Of a stretch of DNA of 64,000 nt, positions 16,919 through 27,016 are shown in pieces. The first letter of the stretch is position 1. The number at the start of each line of letters is the position of its first letter. A program made the position numbers and the translations under genes. The notes under the pieces were generated by a model. That model searched no databases. It was not told the DNA's origin and was given only the letters and a program-made list of their open reading frames with translations. The DNA comes from Nitrospira sp. (GTDB taxonomy: Bacteria > Nitrospirota > Thermodesulfovibrionia > Thermodesulfovibrionales > Dissulfurispiraceae): NCBI GenBank assembly GCA_002634385.1, contig NSJL01000003.1, forward strand, positions 1-64,000, in the 5' to 3' direction.

Positions 16919-18214
16919 CTACTCCCCGAACACCCGGCTGAAAATGAAGTCTACGTTCCTGAGGTAATATTTCAGGTCGAAGATCTCCTCTATCTCCTGC
17001 GGGGAGAGGTACCGTGCGATGTCGGGGTCCTTCTGGAGCAGCTTCATGAAGGCAACCCCCTTGCCCCAGCTCTCCATGGCGTTCCGCTGCACCAGGGTAT
17101 AGGCGTCTTCCCGGGTCATCCCTCTGGCCACCAGGGCGAGCAGGGTCCGCTGGGAATTGTACAGACCGTAGCTCATTTCGATGTTCGCCTGCATCCTCTC
17201 CGGGTAGACATGCAGGTCCTTCAGGATTCCGGTCAGGCGGTGCAGCATATAGTCCACGAGGATGGTGCTGTCGGGGACGATGACCCTTTCCACTGAGGAG
17301 TGGGAGATGTCCCTCTCGTGCCAGAGGGCGATATCCTCCAGGGCAGCCATGGCATTGGAGCGGACCACGCGGGCGAGGCCGGAGAGATTCTCGTTCCCTA
17401 CCGGGTTTCTCTTGTGGGGCATGGCCGACGAGCCCTTCTGCCCCGCGGTGAAGGGCTCCTCCGCTTCCCGCACTTCGGTCCTCTGGAGGTGGCGCAGCTC
17501 CACGGCGATCTTTTCCACGGATGCGGCCACCAGGGCGAGGGTGGTCATGTATTCGGCATGGCGGTCCCTCTGCACCACCTGGGTCGCCACCGGCTCGGGC
17601 GTGAGCCCGAGCCGGTGGCATACCTTCGCCTCCAGCTCCACCGGGATGTTGGAGAAGGTCCCCACTGCTCCCGAGAACTTGCCGATGCTGATGATTTCTC
17701 TCGCCTGTTCCATCCTCCGCAGGTTCCTCCTGGCGTCTTCATACCAGAGGGTGAATTTCAGGCCGAAGGTCATGGGCTCCGCATGGATGCCGTGGCTCCT
17801 GCCCATGCAAGGGGTGTCCTTATACCGGAACGCCTGGGTCTTCAGCACCTCCATAAGCTGCCTGATGTCCCCGATAATGATGTCCGCAGCCTCCCGCATC
17901 AGCAGGGAGAGGGCGGTGTCCACCACATCGGAGGAGGTGAGCCCCATATGGACGAAGCGGGACTCGGGACCCACGAACTCCGCCACCGAGGTGAGGAAGG
18001 CGATAACGTCGTGCTTCACCGTCTTTTCGATCTCGTCGATACGGGCCACATCGAACCGGGCCTTCTCCCTGATCACTTCCAATGCGTCACGGGGGATCTC
18101 CCCCATTTCGGCCCATGCCTCGCAGGCCGCGATCTCCACGTCGAGCCATTTCCGGAACCTGTTTTCGGGCTCCCAGAGTCTTCCCATTTCCGGGCGTGTA
18201 TACCGTGCTATCAT
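16919..18214 (-). CDS. purB: Adenylosuccinate lyase
   Basis: 431 residues, normal length for the family. It cleaves SAICAR to AICAR and adenylosuccinate to AMP, releasing fumarate. Diagnostic motifs are MGLTSSDVVDTALSL, the GRSHGIHAEPMTFG histidine region, and the fumarase/lyase signature SSAMPHKRNP with its mobile-loop Ser. It lies 16 bases downstream of truB in a run of translationally close genes; no other purine gene is adjacent. Confidence 0.96.
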   Translation of the reverse strand: MIARYTRPEMGRLWEPENRFRKWLDVEIAACEAWAEMGEIPRDALEVIREKARFDVARIDEIEKTVKHDVIAFLTSVAEFVGPESRFVHMGLTSSDVVDTALSLLMREAADIIIGDIRQLMEVLKTQAFRYKDTPCMGRSHGIHAEPMTFGLKFTLWYEDARRNLRRMEQAREIISIGKFSGAVGTFSNIPVELEAKVCHRLGLTPEPVATQVVQRDRHAEYMTTLALVAASVEKIAVELRHLQRTEVREAEEPFTAGQKGSSAMPHKRNPVGNENLSGLARVVRSNAMAALEDIALWHERDISHSSVERVIVPDSTILVDYMLHRLTGILKDLHVYPERMQANIEMSYGLYNSQRTLLALVARGMTREDAYTLVQRNAMESWGKGVAFMKLLQKDPDIARYLSPQEIEEIFDLKYYLRNVDFIFSRVFGE

Positions 18215-18230
18215 TTCCTTTCTCTCCTGT

Positions 18231-19094
18231 CTATAGATGTAAAAGCCTTTCTATTTTCAGAATATCTTTCTGTTGTCTTCCAATACCGAACAGTTTGCCC
18301 GAGTCGTCCTTCAGCCGGACCGGACCGGCGGACCGGGGGGTTCCGTTGGACATCCGCAGGGGATTCCCGTTTTTCATCTTCCTGAGGTCTTCTCCCTCCA
18401 CCCGCACCTCGGGCAGATGCGCCAGGGCCGCATCGAGGGAATGCAGCGCCGCGGTCTTATGGGGGAGCTCGTCCAGGGTTGCCGCGTTTTCGAGGGTGAA
18501 GCCGCCGATCCGGGTGCGCACCAGCCCGGTCACATAGGCCCCCACCCCGAGATCGCTGCCGATGTCATGGCAGAGGGAGCGCAGGTAGGTGCCCTTGGAG
18601 CAGGCCACCCGCACCGTGAAATAGGGGAGCTCGAAATCCAGCAACTCGATGGAGCTGATGGTGACCCTCCTCGGCTTCCTTTCCACCTCGATGCCCTGCC
18701 GGGCGAGCTCGTACAGGGCCTTCCCCTCTCTCTTGATGGCGGAATACATGGGGGGCACCTGCTCTATATCGCCGGTGTACTTCCCGAGGGCTTCTTCAAG
18801 GGATGCACGGGTGACCGCGACCTCTTCCGCCCTCCCGGTAACGGTGCCTTCGGCGTCGTAGGTGTCGGTGGATTCCCCGAGTTTCCCGGTCATGACGTAT
18901 TCTTTGGCCAGGTCGGCAAGGAAGCCGGTGATCTTGGTCCCCTCGTTCAGGCAGATGAGGAGAACCCCGGTAGCCAGGGGATCGAGGGTGCCGGCATGGC
19001 CTGCCTTTCTTACCTTGAAGATCCTCTTGACAGCGGTGACCGCATCCTGGGAGGTCGTGTTAAGACTCTTGTTGAGATTGACTACTATATTCAT
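18231..19094 (-). CDS. truB: tRNA pseudouridine-55 synthase
   Basis: 287 residues. TruB converts U55 of the tRNA T-loop to pseudouridine. The catalytic motif HAGTLDPLATGVLL is intact (Asp38), followed by a YDAEG motif, Y-x-A-I-K (YSAIKREGKALYELAR) and a C-terminal PUA-like tail. The N-terminus (MNIVVNLNKSLNTTSQDAV) is slightly unusual: bacterial TruB commonly has NKPxGxTSxD. The start overlaps the end of lptD by 35 bases, so the two are probably translated in a coupled way. Confidence 0.94.
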   Translation of the reverse strand: MNIVVNLNKSLNTTSQDAVTAVKRIFKVRKAGHAGTLDPLATGVLLICLNEGTKITGFLADLAKEYVMTGKLGESTDTYDAEGTVTGRAEEVAVTRASLEEALGKYTGDIEQVPPMYSAIKREGKALYELARQGIEVERKPRRVTISSIELLDFELPYFTVRVACSKGTYLRSLCHDIGSDLGVGAYVTGLVRTRIGGFTLENAATLDELPHKTAALHSLDAALAHLPEVRVEGEDLRKMKNGNPLRMSNGTPRSAGPVRLKDDSGKLFGIGRQQKDILKIERLLHL

Positions 19095-21183
19095 AGGTTT
19101 TCAAGCCTCCCAGTCCCCGTAATTCCAGAAATAAGGCAAAGCTGTATTCGGGGGGCCGCGTGGAATCCCCCGGTCTTCGCGTGAAGGCCAGTTCGGAGGC
19201 CCAGCACTGCTCCGTGAAGCGCACCCTCACGTTGGTGTCCCGCAGGCCCTGCCCCTTTGAGTCGTACCAGGCATCGGCCGCGACGGACCACTTCTTCGAC
19301 AGAAGGGAGACGATCCCCGCGTTGTACTGCAGGATATCGCTCGCCCTCGTATAGTTTTCCCCGAGGGTGATCACCGTATCCGGGAGCACCCGGGCGGAAA
19401 GGGTGGTATTGAACGTCTCTACCCTGTTCTCGTTGAAATCGTGGGACATGCTCAGGCTCAACGTAAAAGGCCCGCCGTATACGCCCGCTTCCATGAGGGT
19501 GGGTTCCAGGGAGTGGGCGTTTTCTTTGGGATCGAAGGTGTAGGGCTGTGTCACCCGGAAGGAGAGGACCATGTTCTTCAGGGTGACGGTATTCAGAAGG
19601 GCGAGCTTCGCCTGCGAAACGCCCTCGATGGAGTCGATGGAATCGAAGAGCGGCACGTCCCGTGTCCCCGGGATGTAGGTATAGGTAAGGGAGGGCTCGA
19701 TGGTATGAGTGGCGGAGGCATAGGCCCTCCTGAACCGGGAGAGGAGATGTGCCCTGTACTCGAAGGTCTCCCGGTGAAGGGAGGAGCTGAAGGACTCCGC
19801 GTTCCGCAGTTGATAGAGGGTTTCCCGCAGGGAGATGGCCTGGTACACCTGTATTCCGTTTCCGAAGGAGTAGGAGAGGGTGGGATTGATATCCACCCGC
19901 TGCCCGCTTACCTCCTTTTCGCGCCAGAAATTGGTGGCGGAAGAGGAGAGGGAGAAGAGCAGGGGCCCTACCCGCGAGGGGTTGATCACATACCCCAGCT
20001 CGGGCAGCCTTTGGGGGACGTTGGTGCCGCCTTCCTGGAGGTCCACCCAGTACTGGCTGAGGAGATAGAGCCGCGTAGCGTCGACCGGAGCGGAGAGTTC
20101 CGCCGAGGACTGGAGGAAGCGCTGCGTCCTGATGTCCCTCTTGTAGGCGTATTCCTTATAGAAATCGCGGTGGTTTATATAATTGACGTCCGCAAATCCC
20201 CTGATGTCGCCCCATTGGTGCTCAAGGGAGCCCTTCAGCTCGACGAAATTCCTGTCCAGTTCGCGGTCACGGAGGTGGTACGCATACCACTGCCCCCTGC
20301 CGGCGAAATCGAGATAACGGTATTCGATCCCCTTCCCCAGGCCGCGCTTGCTGTAATAGTCGAGGGTGAAGGTGGCGTCTTTGTTCTCGTCGATGGCCCA
20401 GAAGAAGGAGGGGCTGAAACGGAACCCCTTGGTGGAGCTGTTTCCGATGAGGGGGTAGAGGAAGCCCGTCTGCCTCTCGGTCAGGACCGGCGCCCACAGG
20501 TAGGGCGTATAGAGTACCGGCAGCCCCTTGATCCTGAAAGTGGCGTTCCTTGCCCGCATCTTGTCGCCGATCTCCACGTCCACATCGCTTCCCTTGATGC
20601 ACCACGGGGCGCTCTCCTCCCCGAGGAGGTCGCCGGTGCTCCCTGCAACGGGTGCTGCGGGCGCGCCGGGGGTGCCGGTGTCGCAGGTGGTGAAGGTCGC
20701 GGTTTTCGCGTAATAGTGGCTTTCGCTGAGCTTCCGTATCTCGTCGCCCCGGATCCAGTAATCGATTCTCTCGGTCTTGCCGGTAATGTCCTTGCGCGCT
20801 CTCAGGCCTCTCTGGTCCTTGAGATGGATCAGCGCATTATAGAGCGTGCCCGTTTTGGTATCCAGGTTCAGGGAGGCCCTTTCTGCATTGATGATGGTCC
20901 TCATGTCCTCGTACCGGATATTCCCCTCTGCTTCCGCATCCGAAGTCGCCTGGTGGAGGACCGCCCTGTCCGCATGCAGGAGTGTCCCGTCTTTTTCAAT
21001 GACCACGTTGCCGGTTGCCACGTACGTGTCCTCTTCCCTGCTGTATTCGAGGGTGTCGGCGGTGATGGTGAGGGCAGAGGCGGAGGGGGCGGGGAGACAG
21101 CACATCAGCCATAGGCCGAAAAGGGCGAGACGGAAGGGAATGCCGTTCCGGTGCCGGATGCCGCCTGCCGACGGTATTTTCAC
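19060..21183 (-). CDS. lptD: LPS-assembly outer-membrane protein LptD
   Basis: A 707-residue outer-membrane translocon that inserts lipopolysaccharide into the outer leaflet. A signal peptide is visible (LALFGLWLMCCLPAPSASA). An LptA/OstA-like jellyroll covers about 40-150 (ITADTLEYSREEDTYVATGN), then comes the long beta-barrel with aromatic-rich strands (GLPVLYTPYLWAPV is typical). There are Cys residues at CDTG, PWCIKG and EQCWASE for the expected disulfides. It overlaps folC by four bases (ATGA). Its place between folC and truB is unusual and likely reflects a housekeeping operon. Confidence 0.93.
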   Translation of the reverse strand: MKIPSAGGIRHRNGIPFRLALFGLWLMCCLPAPSASALTITADTLEYSREEDTYVATGNVVIEKDGTLLHADRAVLHQATSDAEAEGNIRYEDMRTIINAERASLNLDTKTGTLYNALIHLKDQRGLRARKDITGKTERIDYWIRGDEIRKLSESHYYAKTATFTTCDTGTPGAPAAPVAGSTGDLLGEESAPWCIKGSDVDVEIGDKMRARNATFRIKGLPVLYTPYLWAPVLTERQTGFLYPLIGNSSTKGFRFSPSFFWAIDENKDATFTLDYYSKRGLGKGIEYRYLDFAGRGQWYAYHLRDRELDRNFVELKGSLEHQWGDIRGFADVNYINHRDFYKEYAYKRDIRTQRFLQSSAELSAPVDATRLYLLSQYWVDLQEGGTNVPQRLPELGYVINPSRVGPLLFSLSSSATNFWREKEVSGQRVDINPTLSYSFGNGIQVYQAISLRETLYQLRNAESFSSSLHRETFEYRAHLLSRFRRAYASATHTIEPSLTYTYIPGTRDVPLFDSIDSIEGVSQAKLALLNTVTLKNMVLSFRVTQPYTFDPKENAHSLEPTLMEAGVYGGPFTLSLSMSHDFNENRVETFNTTLSARVLPDTVITLGENYTRASDILQYNAGIVSLLSKKWSVAADAWYDSKGQGLRDTNVRVRFTEQCWASELAFTRRPGDSTRPPEYSFALFLELRGLGGLKTYEYSSQSQQES

Positions 21184-22514
21184 CGTGCTTCCCTCAGGGT
21201 CCCGAGGGTCGCCTTTGCCCCGAGGGCCTCCATGGCCTCGCCGATGGTGTAGAAGGAGCCGGTGACAAGAATGAGAGGGGAGGCTTCCCGGGAGGAAACG
21301 CAGGAAGAATAGATCTCTTTCGCCACCCGGAGCGCCTCCCCGACAGTGGGGGCGGTCTTTGAAGGGAACCCTATAGATGCCGCCCGTTCCGCCAGGGTGC
21401 GGGGAGATGCCGCCCTCCCGTACCGGGGAGCGGTGAGCACGACATCCGCGGCAAGGGGCAGGAGCGGCCGCATGATTCCTTCCATGTCCTTATCCGCCAT
21501 GATCCCCATAACTAAAATGATAGCATACTGTTCCAGGTGTTTCCCCAGAAATTCGGCGAGGGCGCAGGCGGCATCGGGGTTGTGTGCCCCATCGATCATG
21601 ATCCGGGGATCGCTGCTCACCAGGTCCAGCCGTCCCGGCCACCGGGTTGAAGAGAGGCCGTTCCTGAGGGCGTCGAGGTCAGGGGGATGCTGCAGGGCCA
21701 GGGTTGCGGTTTTGACGGCCAGGCATGCGTTGAGAAGCTGGTGGTCCCCTGCCAGGGGAGTCTGCAGGCCGGTGATGAGGTCTTCTCCGTTACGGTAGTC
21801 GAAGGAGATGCCCGCCAGTCCCGAGGTCTTCAGCATGCCGTTAAAATCCCTGCCGTACCGGAAGAAGGGGGAGCCTTTCTCCTCTGCAGCGGAAAGCAGC
21901 ACCTCTTCCGCCTCCTTCTCCTGCTGCGTGCAGACCACGGGAATGCCGGCCTTGATGATCCCGGCCTTCTCCCCTGCGATGGCGGCAAGGGTTTCCCCGA
22001 GGAATTCCCGGTGGTCATAGCTGATCCGGGTAATGACGGATACCTCCGGGAGCAGGGTATTGGTCGAGTCCAGCCTACCCCCCATTCCCGTCTCCACCAC
22101 CGCCCACTGGATGCCCTTCCGCCGGAAATACAGGAAGGCCATGGCGGTGACGAACTCGAAGAAGGTGGGCTCGGGAAGGCCGTGTTGCGCCTGCCTCAGA
22201 ATGCCCCTGATCTCATCGGTGAGGTGTAGTACTTCCGCTTCGGCGATCTGTTTGTTGTTGACCCGTATTCTCTCGGTGAAGCTGATAAGGTGGGGTGACG
22301 TGAAAAGGCCCACCGTGTATCCGTGGGCCATAAGGATCGACGCGATCATGGCGGATACGGAGCCCTTGCCGTTGGTGCCTGCCACATGGATGCAGCGGAA
22401 CATCCTCTGGGGGTTTCCCAGGAGGGTGAGAATGGCCTCTGTCCTCTCAAGACCCAGCTTGATCCCGTATTTCTGGAGACTGAACAGGTAGTCGATGGCT
22501 TCGGAATAGCTCAT
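21180..22514 (-). CDS. folC: Folylpolyglutamate synthase / dihydrofolate synthase
   Basis: 444 residues, normal for the Mur-ligase family. It adds glutamate to dihydropteroate or folates with ATP. Motifs: P-loop GTNGKGSVSAMIASIL (about 45-60), SPHLISFTERIRVN, ETGMGGRLDSTN, and the C-terminal IDGAHNPDA. Downstream of accD by 37 bases and coupled to lptD. The accD-folC order is conserved in many proteobacteria, which supports the call. Confidence 0.95.
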   Translation of the reverse strand: MSYSEAIDYLFSLQKYGIKLGLERTEAILTLLGNPQRMFRCIHVAGTNGKGSVSAMIASILMAHGYTVGLFTSPHLISFTERIRVNNKQIAEAEVLHLTDEIRGILRQAQHGLPEPTFFEFVTAMAFLYFRRKGIQWAVVETGMGGRLDSTNTLLPEVSVITRISYDHREFLGETLAAIAGEKAGIIKAGIPVVCTQQEKEAEEVLLSAAEEKGSPFFRYGRDFNGMLKTSGLAGISFDYRNGEDLITGLQTPLAGDHQLLNACLAVKTATLALQHPPDLDALRNGLSSTRWPGRLDLVSSDPRIMIDGAHNPDAACALAEFLGKHLEQYAIILVMGIMADKDMEGIMRPLLPLAADVVLTAPRYGRAASPRTLAERAASIGFPSKTAPTVGEALRVAKEIYSSCVSSREASPLILVTGSFYTIGEAMEALGAKATLGTLREAR

Positions 22515-22551
22515 GGTCCCTTATTCCCCGTGGCTCTAACGCCGCAGGGGC

Positions 22552-23421
22552 TTATGAGCCCTCTTCCATCCGGGTGGGCGTCCGGGCGGGCATGAAGTTC
22601 TCGATGAGCTTGAAAATGGTGCTTTTCAGCTCCTTCCGTTCCACCACGAGATCGATCATCCCGTGTTCGAGAAGGAACTCCGCCCTCTGGAAATTTTCGG
22701 GCAGTTGCTGCTTGATCGTCTGTTCGATGACGCGGGGACCGGCAAACCCGATGAGGCTCTTGGGTTCTGCGATGATGATATCTCCGAGCATGGCGAAGCT
22801 CGCGGTGACCCCCCCGAAGGTGGGGTCCGCCAGAAGGGAAATGTAGAGGATGTCCGTCTCTTTCAGCCGTGCGATGGCGGCGGAGACCTTTGCCATCTGC
22901 ATCAGGGAGAACATTCCCTCCTGCATCCGGGCGCCGCCCGAAGAGGAAACGGTGATCAACGGGACCCTCTTCTCCAACGCCCGTTCCGCTGCCCGGGCGA
23001 TCTTCTCTCCCACGATGGAGCCCATGCTCCCCCCCATGAAGGAGAAGTCCATGATGGCGAGGACGGCCGCTCTTCCGCTGATGGAGGCGTCGCCGTAGAT
23101 AACCGCCTCCTTGAGGGAGCACTTGTTCCTGTTCCCCTCAAGCCGCGCTTTGTACGGGATGGAATCGACGAACTGGAGGGGATCGTTGGAGGAAAGGTCA
23201 CTGTCGGACTCGACGAAGCTCCCCTCGTCGGCAATATAAACGATCCGCTCCGCCGCGCTGATCCTGAAGTGGTAATTGCATTTGGGACAGACCTGGAGGT
23301 TCTTCTCGATCTCTTTCTTGTAGATGATCTCCTTGCAGCTGTCGCACTTTACCCAGAGCCCTTCGGGGATCTTCACTTTTCTCTCGGTCTTTATTTCCTT
23401 TATCTTCTTGAACCAGGCCAT
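22552..23421 (-). CDS. accD: Acetyl-CoA carboxylase carboxyltransferase subunit beta
   Basis: 289 residues. With AccA it transfers the carboxyl group from biotin to acetyl-CoA, the first step of fatty-acid synthesis. An N-terminal zinc ribbon is visible (CDSCKEIIYKKEIEKNLQVC then PKCNYHF). The crotonase-like core has MDFSFMGGSMGSIVGEK, SSSGGARMQEG and GFAGPRVIEQT. It follows trpA by 87 bases; trpA-accD-folC is a common gene order. accA is not in the window. Confidence 0.96.
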   Translation of the reverse strand: MAWFKKIKEIKTERKVKIPEGLWVKCDSCKEIIYKKEIEKNLQVCPKCNYHFRISAAERIVYIADEGSFVESDSDLSSNDPLQFVDSIPYKARLEGNRNKCSLKEAVIYGDASISGRAAVLAIMDFSFMGGSMGSIVGEKIARAAERALEKRVPLITVSSSGGARMQEGMFSLMQMAKVSAAIARLKETDILYISLLADPTFGGVTASFAMLGDIIIAEPKSLIGFAGPRVIEQTIKQQLPENFQRAEFLLEHGMIDLVVERKELKSTIFKLIENFMPARTPTRMEEGS

Positions 23422-23508
23422 AATGAGTGATCAGTGGTTCGTGTCCTGTGTCCGGTAAGGGGAAACGGGTTTTCGCTGTTTGCCGGCCACTGGTCACTAC
23501 ATACTGCT

Positions 23509-24333
23509 TTAAATCGCCTCCCTCAATTCTTTGATGAACCTCTCCGCGTCGGCGGGCTCTTCATGGAACTTCCTGACCAGGGCGCTCCCGACAATGACTC
23601 CGTCCGCAATGTCCCCCAGGATGCGGGCGTCCTCGGCCTTCGCCACCCCGAATCCCACCGCTACCGGCTTATCCGTCGCCTGCCTGATAAGGGAGAGATG
23701 ATCCTGTAACGCTTTGTCGATGGTCAGTTTCGAACCGGTGATCCCTGTCATGGAGACGTAGTAGACAAAACCGCTGCAGGCGGCGGCGACGGTCCGTATT
23801 CTCTCTTCCGTCGAAGTGGGTGCGATCAGGAATATGGTGTCGAGAAGACGCCCTTTATTTCCCTTTTTTCCGGCCTGTCCGGACTGTCCGGCCAGCCGGA
23901 GCAGGTTTCCCGCCTCGTCGGGGGGCAGGTCGGGGATGATGACCCCGTCGACACCCGCCTCTGCGGCGTCCCGGACAAAGCGCTCTTCCCCGTATTTGAA
24001 AATGAGATTGTAGTAGGTCATGAAAACCAGGGGCACCTGTGTCTGCCGCCGCATCTCCCGGGTGAAGGAGATGACTTTTTGGAGGGTAACCCCCGCGGTG
24101 AGGGCCCTTTCCGCCGCCGCCTGGATGGTGGGACCGTCGGCGAGGGGATCGGAAAAAGGGACTCCCAGTTCGATGATGTCTGCGCCGCACCGTTCGAGCA
24201 GCAGGATGCGCTCCCGGGTAGTTTCAAGGCAGGGGTCTCCTGCCATAAGATAGGGAATGAAGGCTTTTTTCCCGGAAGCCCTGAGCCGCTCGAAGGCGGC
24301 GGAAATCCTTGTTCTCCCTCTCCCCTCAGACAT
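23509..24333 (-). CDS. trpA: Tryptophan synthase alpha subunit
   Basis: 274 residues from ATG 24333. It splits indole-3-glycerol phosphate to indole and glyceraldehyde 3-phosphate. Catalytic residues are Glu55 and Asp66 in [29 protein letters not shown] and [11 protein letters not shown] follow. There is a short Gly/Lys-rich insertion after the PDLPPDEAG helix ([13 protein letters not shown]) that is not typical. The start overlaps the trpB stop by 8 bases, as expected for a coupled alpha2beta2 enzyme. A longer upstream frame (to 24459) overlaps trpB and was rejected. Confidence 0.95.
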   Translation of the reverse strand: MSEGRGRTRISAAFERLRASGKKAFIPYLMAGDPCLETTRERILLLERCGADIIELGVPFSDPLADGPTIQAAAERALTAGVTLQKVISFTREMRRQTQVPLVFMTYYNLIFKYGEERFVRDAAEAGVDGVIIPDLPPDEAGNLLRLAGQSGQAGKKGNKGRLLDTIFLIAPTSTEERIRTVAAACSGFVYYVSMTGITGSKLTIDKALQDHLSLIRQATDKPVAVGFGVAKAEDARILGDIADGVIVGSALVRKFHEEPADAERFIKELREAI

Positions 24334-25513
24334 GGAGCTCGACTCCTTGCAGCCGCGCCACCTGCTGCACATCCTTTTCGCCGCGTCCGGAGAGATTGAC
24401 GATGATGACCCGGTCGGAAGGGAGGGTCGGCGCCAGCCTGACCGCCTCGGCAATGGCATGGGACGACTCGAGGGCCGGGATGATCCCCTCTGTCCTGCTC
24501 AAAAGTCCGAAGGCGGACAATGCCTCGTCGTCGGTGGCATAGGTATACCGGATCCTTCCGGAATCCTTGAAAAAGGCGTGCTCGGGGCCCACTGCCGCGT
24601 AGTCCAGTCCCGCAGAAACGGAGTGGGTGCCGAGGACATTCCCGTCAGGGTCCTGGAGGAGGTAGCTCTTGGTCCCCTGCAGCACCCCGATGGAGCCCCC
24701 CGCAAAACGGGCGGCATGCTCCCCGGTCCCGACTCCCTTGCCTCCTGCTTCGACCCCGATCATATCCACTCCTGTTTTAATGAACGCATGGAACAATCCC
24801 ATGGCGTTGCTCCCCCCTCCCACGCAGGCGATCAGGTAGTCCGGCAGCCTGCCCTCCGCCCGGAGGATCTGCCGTTTCGCTTCCTGCCCGATCACCGCCT
24901 GGAAATCGCGTACCAGGGACGGGAAGGGGTGGGGGCCGAAAACCGTCCCCATTACATAGTGGGTGGTCCTGACATTGGTGGTCCAGTCCCTGAGCCCTTC
25001 GTTGATGGCGTCCTTCAGCGTCCGGGAGCCGATGGTGACCTCATTGACGCGGGAGCCGAGGAGCTTCATCCTGAAGACGTTCAGCGCCTGCCGCTGTACG
25101 TCCACCGCCCCCATGTAGATCTCGCATTCCAGCCCCGTCAACGCTGCGCCGGTGGCGGTGGCCACCCCGTGCTGGCCCGCCCCGGTCTCGGCGATGAGCC
25201 TCTTCTTGCCCATCCGTTTTGCCAGGAGGGCCTGCCCCAGGGCGTTGTTGATCTTGTGCGCCCCTGTATGGGCAAGGTCCTCGCGTTTCAGGTATATCTT
25301 CGCCCCGCCCAGTTTCCCGCTCAGCCGTTTCGCGAAGTAGAGGGGAGTGGGCCGCCCGACATAGGTGGTCTGCAGATGCGCCAGCTCCTTCTTGAAAGCC
25401 CGGTCTTTCCGTATCTCCGCATAGGCGTCCTCCAGCTCCTGAAGGGCGGGAATGAGGGTCTCGGGAACGAAGCGGCCGCCGTATTGACCGAAATATCCCT
25501 TTATATCCGGCAA
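24326..25513 (-). CDS. trpB: Tryptophan synthase beta subunit (TrpB1 type)
   Basis: 395 residues, PLP-dependent; condenses indole and serine. Motifs: [12 protein letters not shown] at the N-terminus, [17 protein letters not shown] (PLP lysine), [15 protein letters not shown], and [10 protein letters not shown] for the phosphate. The start is uncertain: TTG 25513 gives the expected N-terminus but lies 14 bases from the AAGGAGG at 25528-25534, whereas an in-frame ATC at 25520-25522 is 5 bases from it. It heads the long minus-strand gene run down to the SNF2 gene. trpE, D, C are absent here. It is divergent from trpB2. Confidence 0.95.
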   Translation of the reverse strand: MPDIKGYFGQYGGRFVPETLIPALQELEDAYAEIRKDRAFKKELAHLQTTYVGRPTPLYFAKRLSGKLGGAKIYLKREDLAHTGAHKINNALGQALLAKRMGKKRLIAETGAGQHGVATATGAALTGLECEIYMGAVDVQRQALNVFRMKLLGSRVNEVTIGSRTLKDAINEGLRDWTTNVRTTHYVMGTVFGPHPFPSLVRDFQAVIGQEAKRQILRAEGRLPDYLIACVGGGSNAMGLFHAFIKTGVDMIGVEAGGKGVGTGEHAARFAGGSIGVLQGTKSYLLQDPDGNVLGTHSVSAGLDYAAVGPEHAFFKDSGRIRYTYATDDEALSAFGLLSRTEGIIPALESSHAIAEAVRLAPTLPSDRVIIVNLSGRGEKDVQQVARLQGVELHV

Positions 25514-25653
25514 CTTAGTGATGGCTTCCTCCTTGCAACGGATGCTGATTCTCCTGTGAAATAGGAATGGGATTTGTTATTATATCATAATCGCTTCTAT
25601 ATACCATAATAGCGGATACAGGGACTCGATACCAAATATATTCCGGAGGAACC
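25514..25653. promoter_or_regulatory. Divergent trpB / trpB2 promoter region
   Basis: 140 bases, markedly AT-rich around 25565-25615 (TTATTATATCATAATCGC, ATACCATAATAGC). Both outward operons must start here. Candidate -10 boxes are visible on both strands. I did not find a clear TrpR-type operator, T-box or attenuator peptide. Confidence 0.45.
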
Positions 25654-27006
25654 ATGAGCGAAACGAAGATTCTTCTTTCAGAGAGGGAAATACCGTCACA
25701 GTGGTACAACATTATGGCCGACATGCCCACCCTTCCCCGGCCGCCCCTTCATCCCGCCACGAAACAGCCGGTGGGTCCCGACGACCTGAGCGTCATTTTC
25801 CCCATGTCCCTGATAGAGCAGGAGGTGTCCGCCGAGCGGTGGATATCCATCCCGGATGAGGTGCGGGAAATCTATACTCTCTGGAGGCCCGCCCCCCTGT
25901 ACCGGGCGAAGAGGTTGGAGGCCGCCCTGAGGACCCCTGCCCGCATCTATTATAAGTATGAAGGGGTCAGCCCCGCAGGGAGCCACAAGCCCAATACCGC
26001 GGTGCCCCAGGCCTATTATAACAAGAAGGCGGGAATCCGCAGGATCGCCACGGAGACCGGGGCGGGCCAGTGGGGTTCCTCCATGGCCCTGGCGGGCACC
26101 ATGTTCGGCCTCGAAGTGACGGTGTACATGGTACGGGTGAGCTACAACCAGAAACCCTACCGCAGGATCGCCATGGAGACCTGGGGGGCGACGGTGCATC
26201 CGAGTCCGTCCACGGTAACCAACTCGGGGAGGAAGGCCCTGGAGGCGGACCCCGGTAATCCCGGAAGCCTCGGTCTCGCCATCTCCGAGGCGGTGGAAGA
26301 TGCGGCCACCCGCCAGGACACCAATTATGCCCTCGGTTCTGTCCTGAACCATGTGCTGCTGCACCAGACCGTCATCGGACTCGAAGCGAAAGAGCAGCTG
26401 AAGCTCGTGGGCGACTACCCCGACATCGTCATCGGCTGCTGCGGGGGCGGCAGCAATTTCGGAGGCATCAGCTTCCCCTTCCTCTACGACAAGTTCCACG
26501 GGAAAGAGGTGAGGGCCATAGCGGTGGAGCCCCTTTCGTGCCCCACCCTCACCAAGGGCGAGTTCCGCTATGATTTCGGCGACACCGCCGGGTTGACCCC
26601 CTTCCTCATGATGTATACCCTCGGACATGACTTCATGCCCCCGGGCATCCACGCGGGGGGGTTGCGCTACCATGGGGACTCCTCCCTCGTATCACAGCTT
26701 TACCACGACGGCATCATCGAAGCGAGGGCATACGGGCAGACGGCGGTTTTCGAGGCTGCGGTCGCCTTTGCAAAGGCGGAGGGGATCATTCCCGCCCCCG
26801 AGAGCTCTCATGCGATACGGGCCGCCATGGACGAGGCGCTGCTCTGCAGGGAGGAGGGGAAGGAGAAATGCATCCTTTTCAATCTCAGCGGCCACGGGTA
26901 CCTCGACCTTGCCGCCTATTCCGACTACCTCTCGGGGAAACTGGTGGATTATGCCTATCCCGAGGAGAGGATCAAGGAATCATTGGCAAAACTTCCCGTG
27001 ATATAA
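25654..27006 (+). CDS. TrpB2-type tryptophan synthase beta-like protein
   Basis: 450 residues, the longer TrpB2 class of PLP enzyme. Landmarks: the N-terminal extension WYNIMADMP...[25 protein letters not shown], the lysine motif [27 protein letters not shown] and [10 protein letters not shown]. TrpB2 enzymes make tryptophan from indole or O-phosphoserine and usually do not form the tight TrpA complex. The start is clear (GGAGGA, 4 bases before ATG). trpF follows after 10 bases. The genome fragment therefore encodes both beta classes side by side in opposite directions. Confidence 0.93.
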   Translation: MSETKILLSEREIPSQWYNIMADMPTLPRPPLHPATKQPVGPDDLSVIFPMSLIEQEVSAERWISIPDEVREIYTLWRPAPLYRAKRLEAALRTPARIYYKYEGVSPAGSHKPNTAVPQAYYNKKAGIRRIATETGAGQWGSSMALAGTMFGLEVTVYMVRVSYNQKPYRRIAMETWGATVHPSPSTVTNSGRKALEADPGNPGSLGLAISEAVEDAATRQDTNYALGSVLNHVLLHQTVIGLEAKEQLKLVGDYPDIVIGCCGGGSNFGGISFPFLYDKFHGKEVRAIAVEPLSCPTLTKGEFRYDFGDTAGLTPFLMMYTLGHDFMPPGIHAGGLRYHGDSSLVSQLYHDGIIEARAYGQTAVFEAAVAFAKAEGIIPAPESSHAIRAAMDEALLCREEGKEKCILFNLSGHGYLDLAAYSDYLSGKLVDYAYPEERIKESLAKLPVI

Positions 27007-27016
27007 TGGAAGAAGG

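Noticed and set aside
27002..27007. Strong internal promoter for trpF
   Set aside because: A TATAAT is present at the trpB2 stop, but the best -35 (TTGGCA) is only 13 bases away, so I only mention it in the trpF entry.
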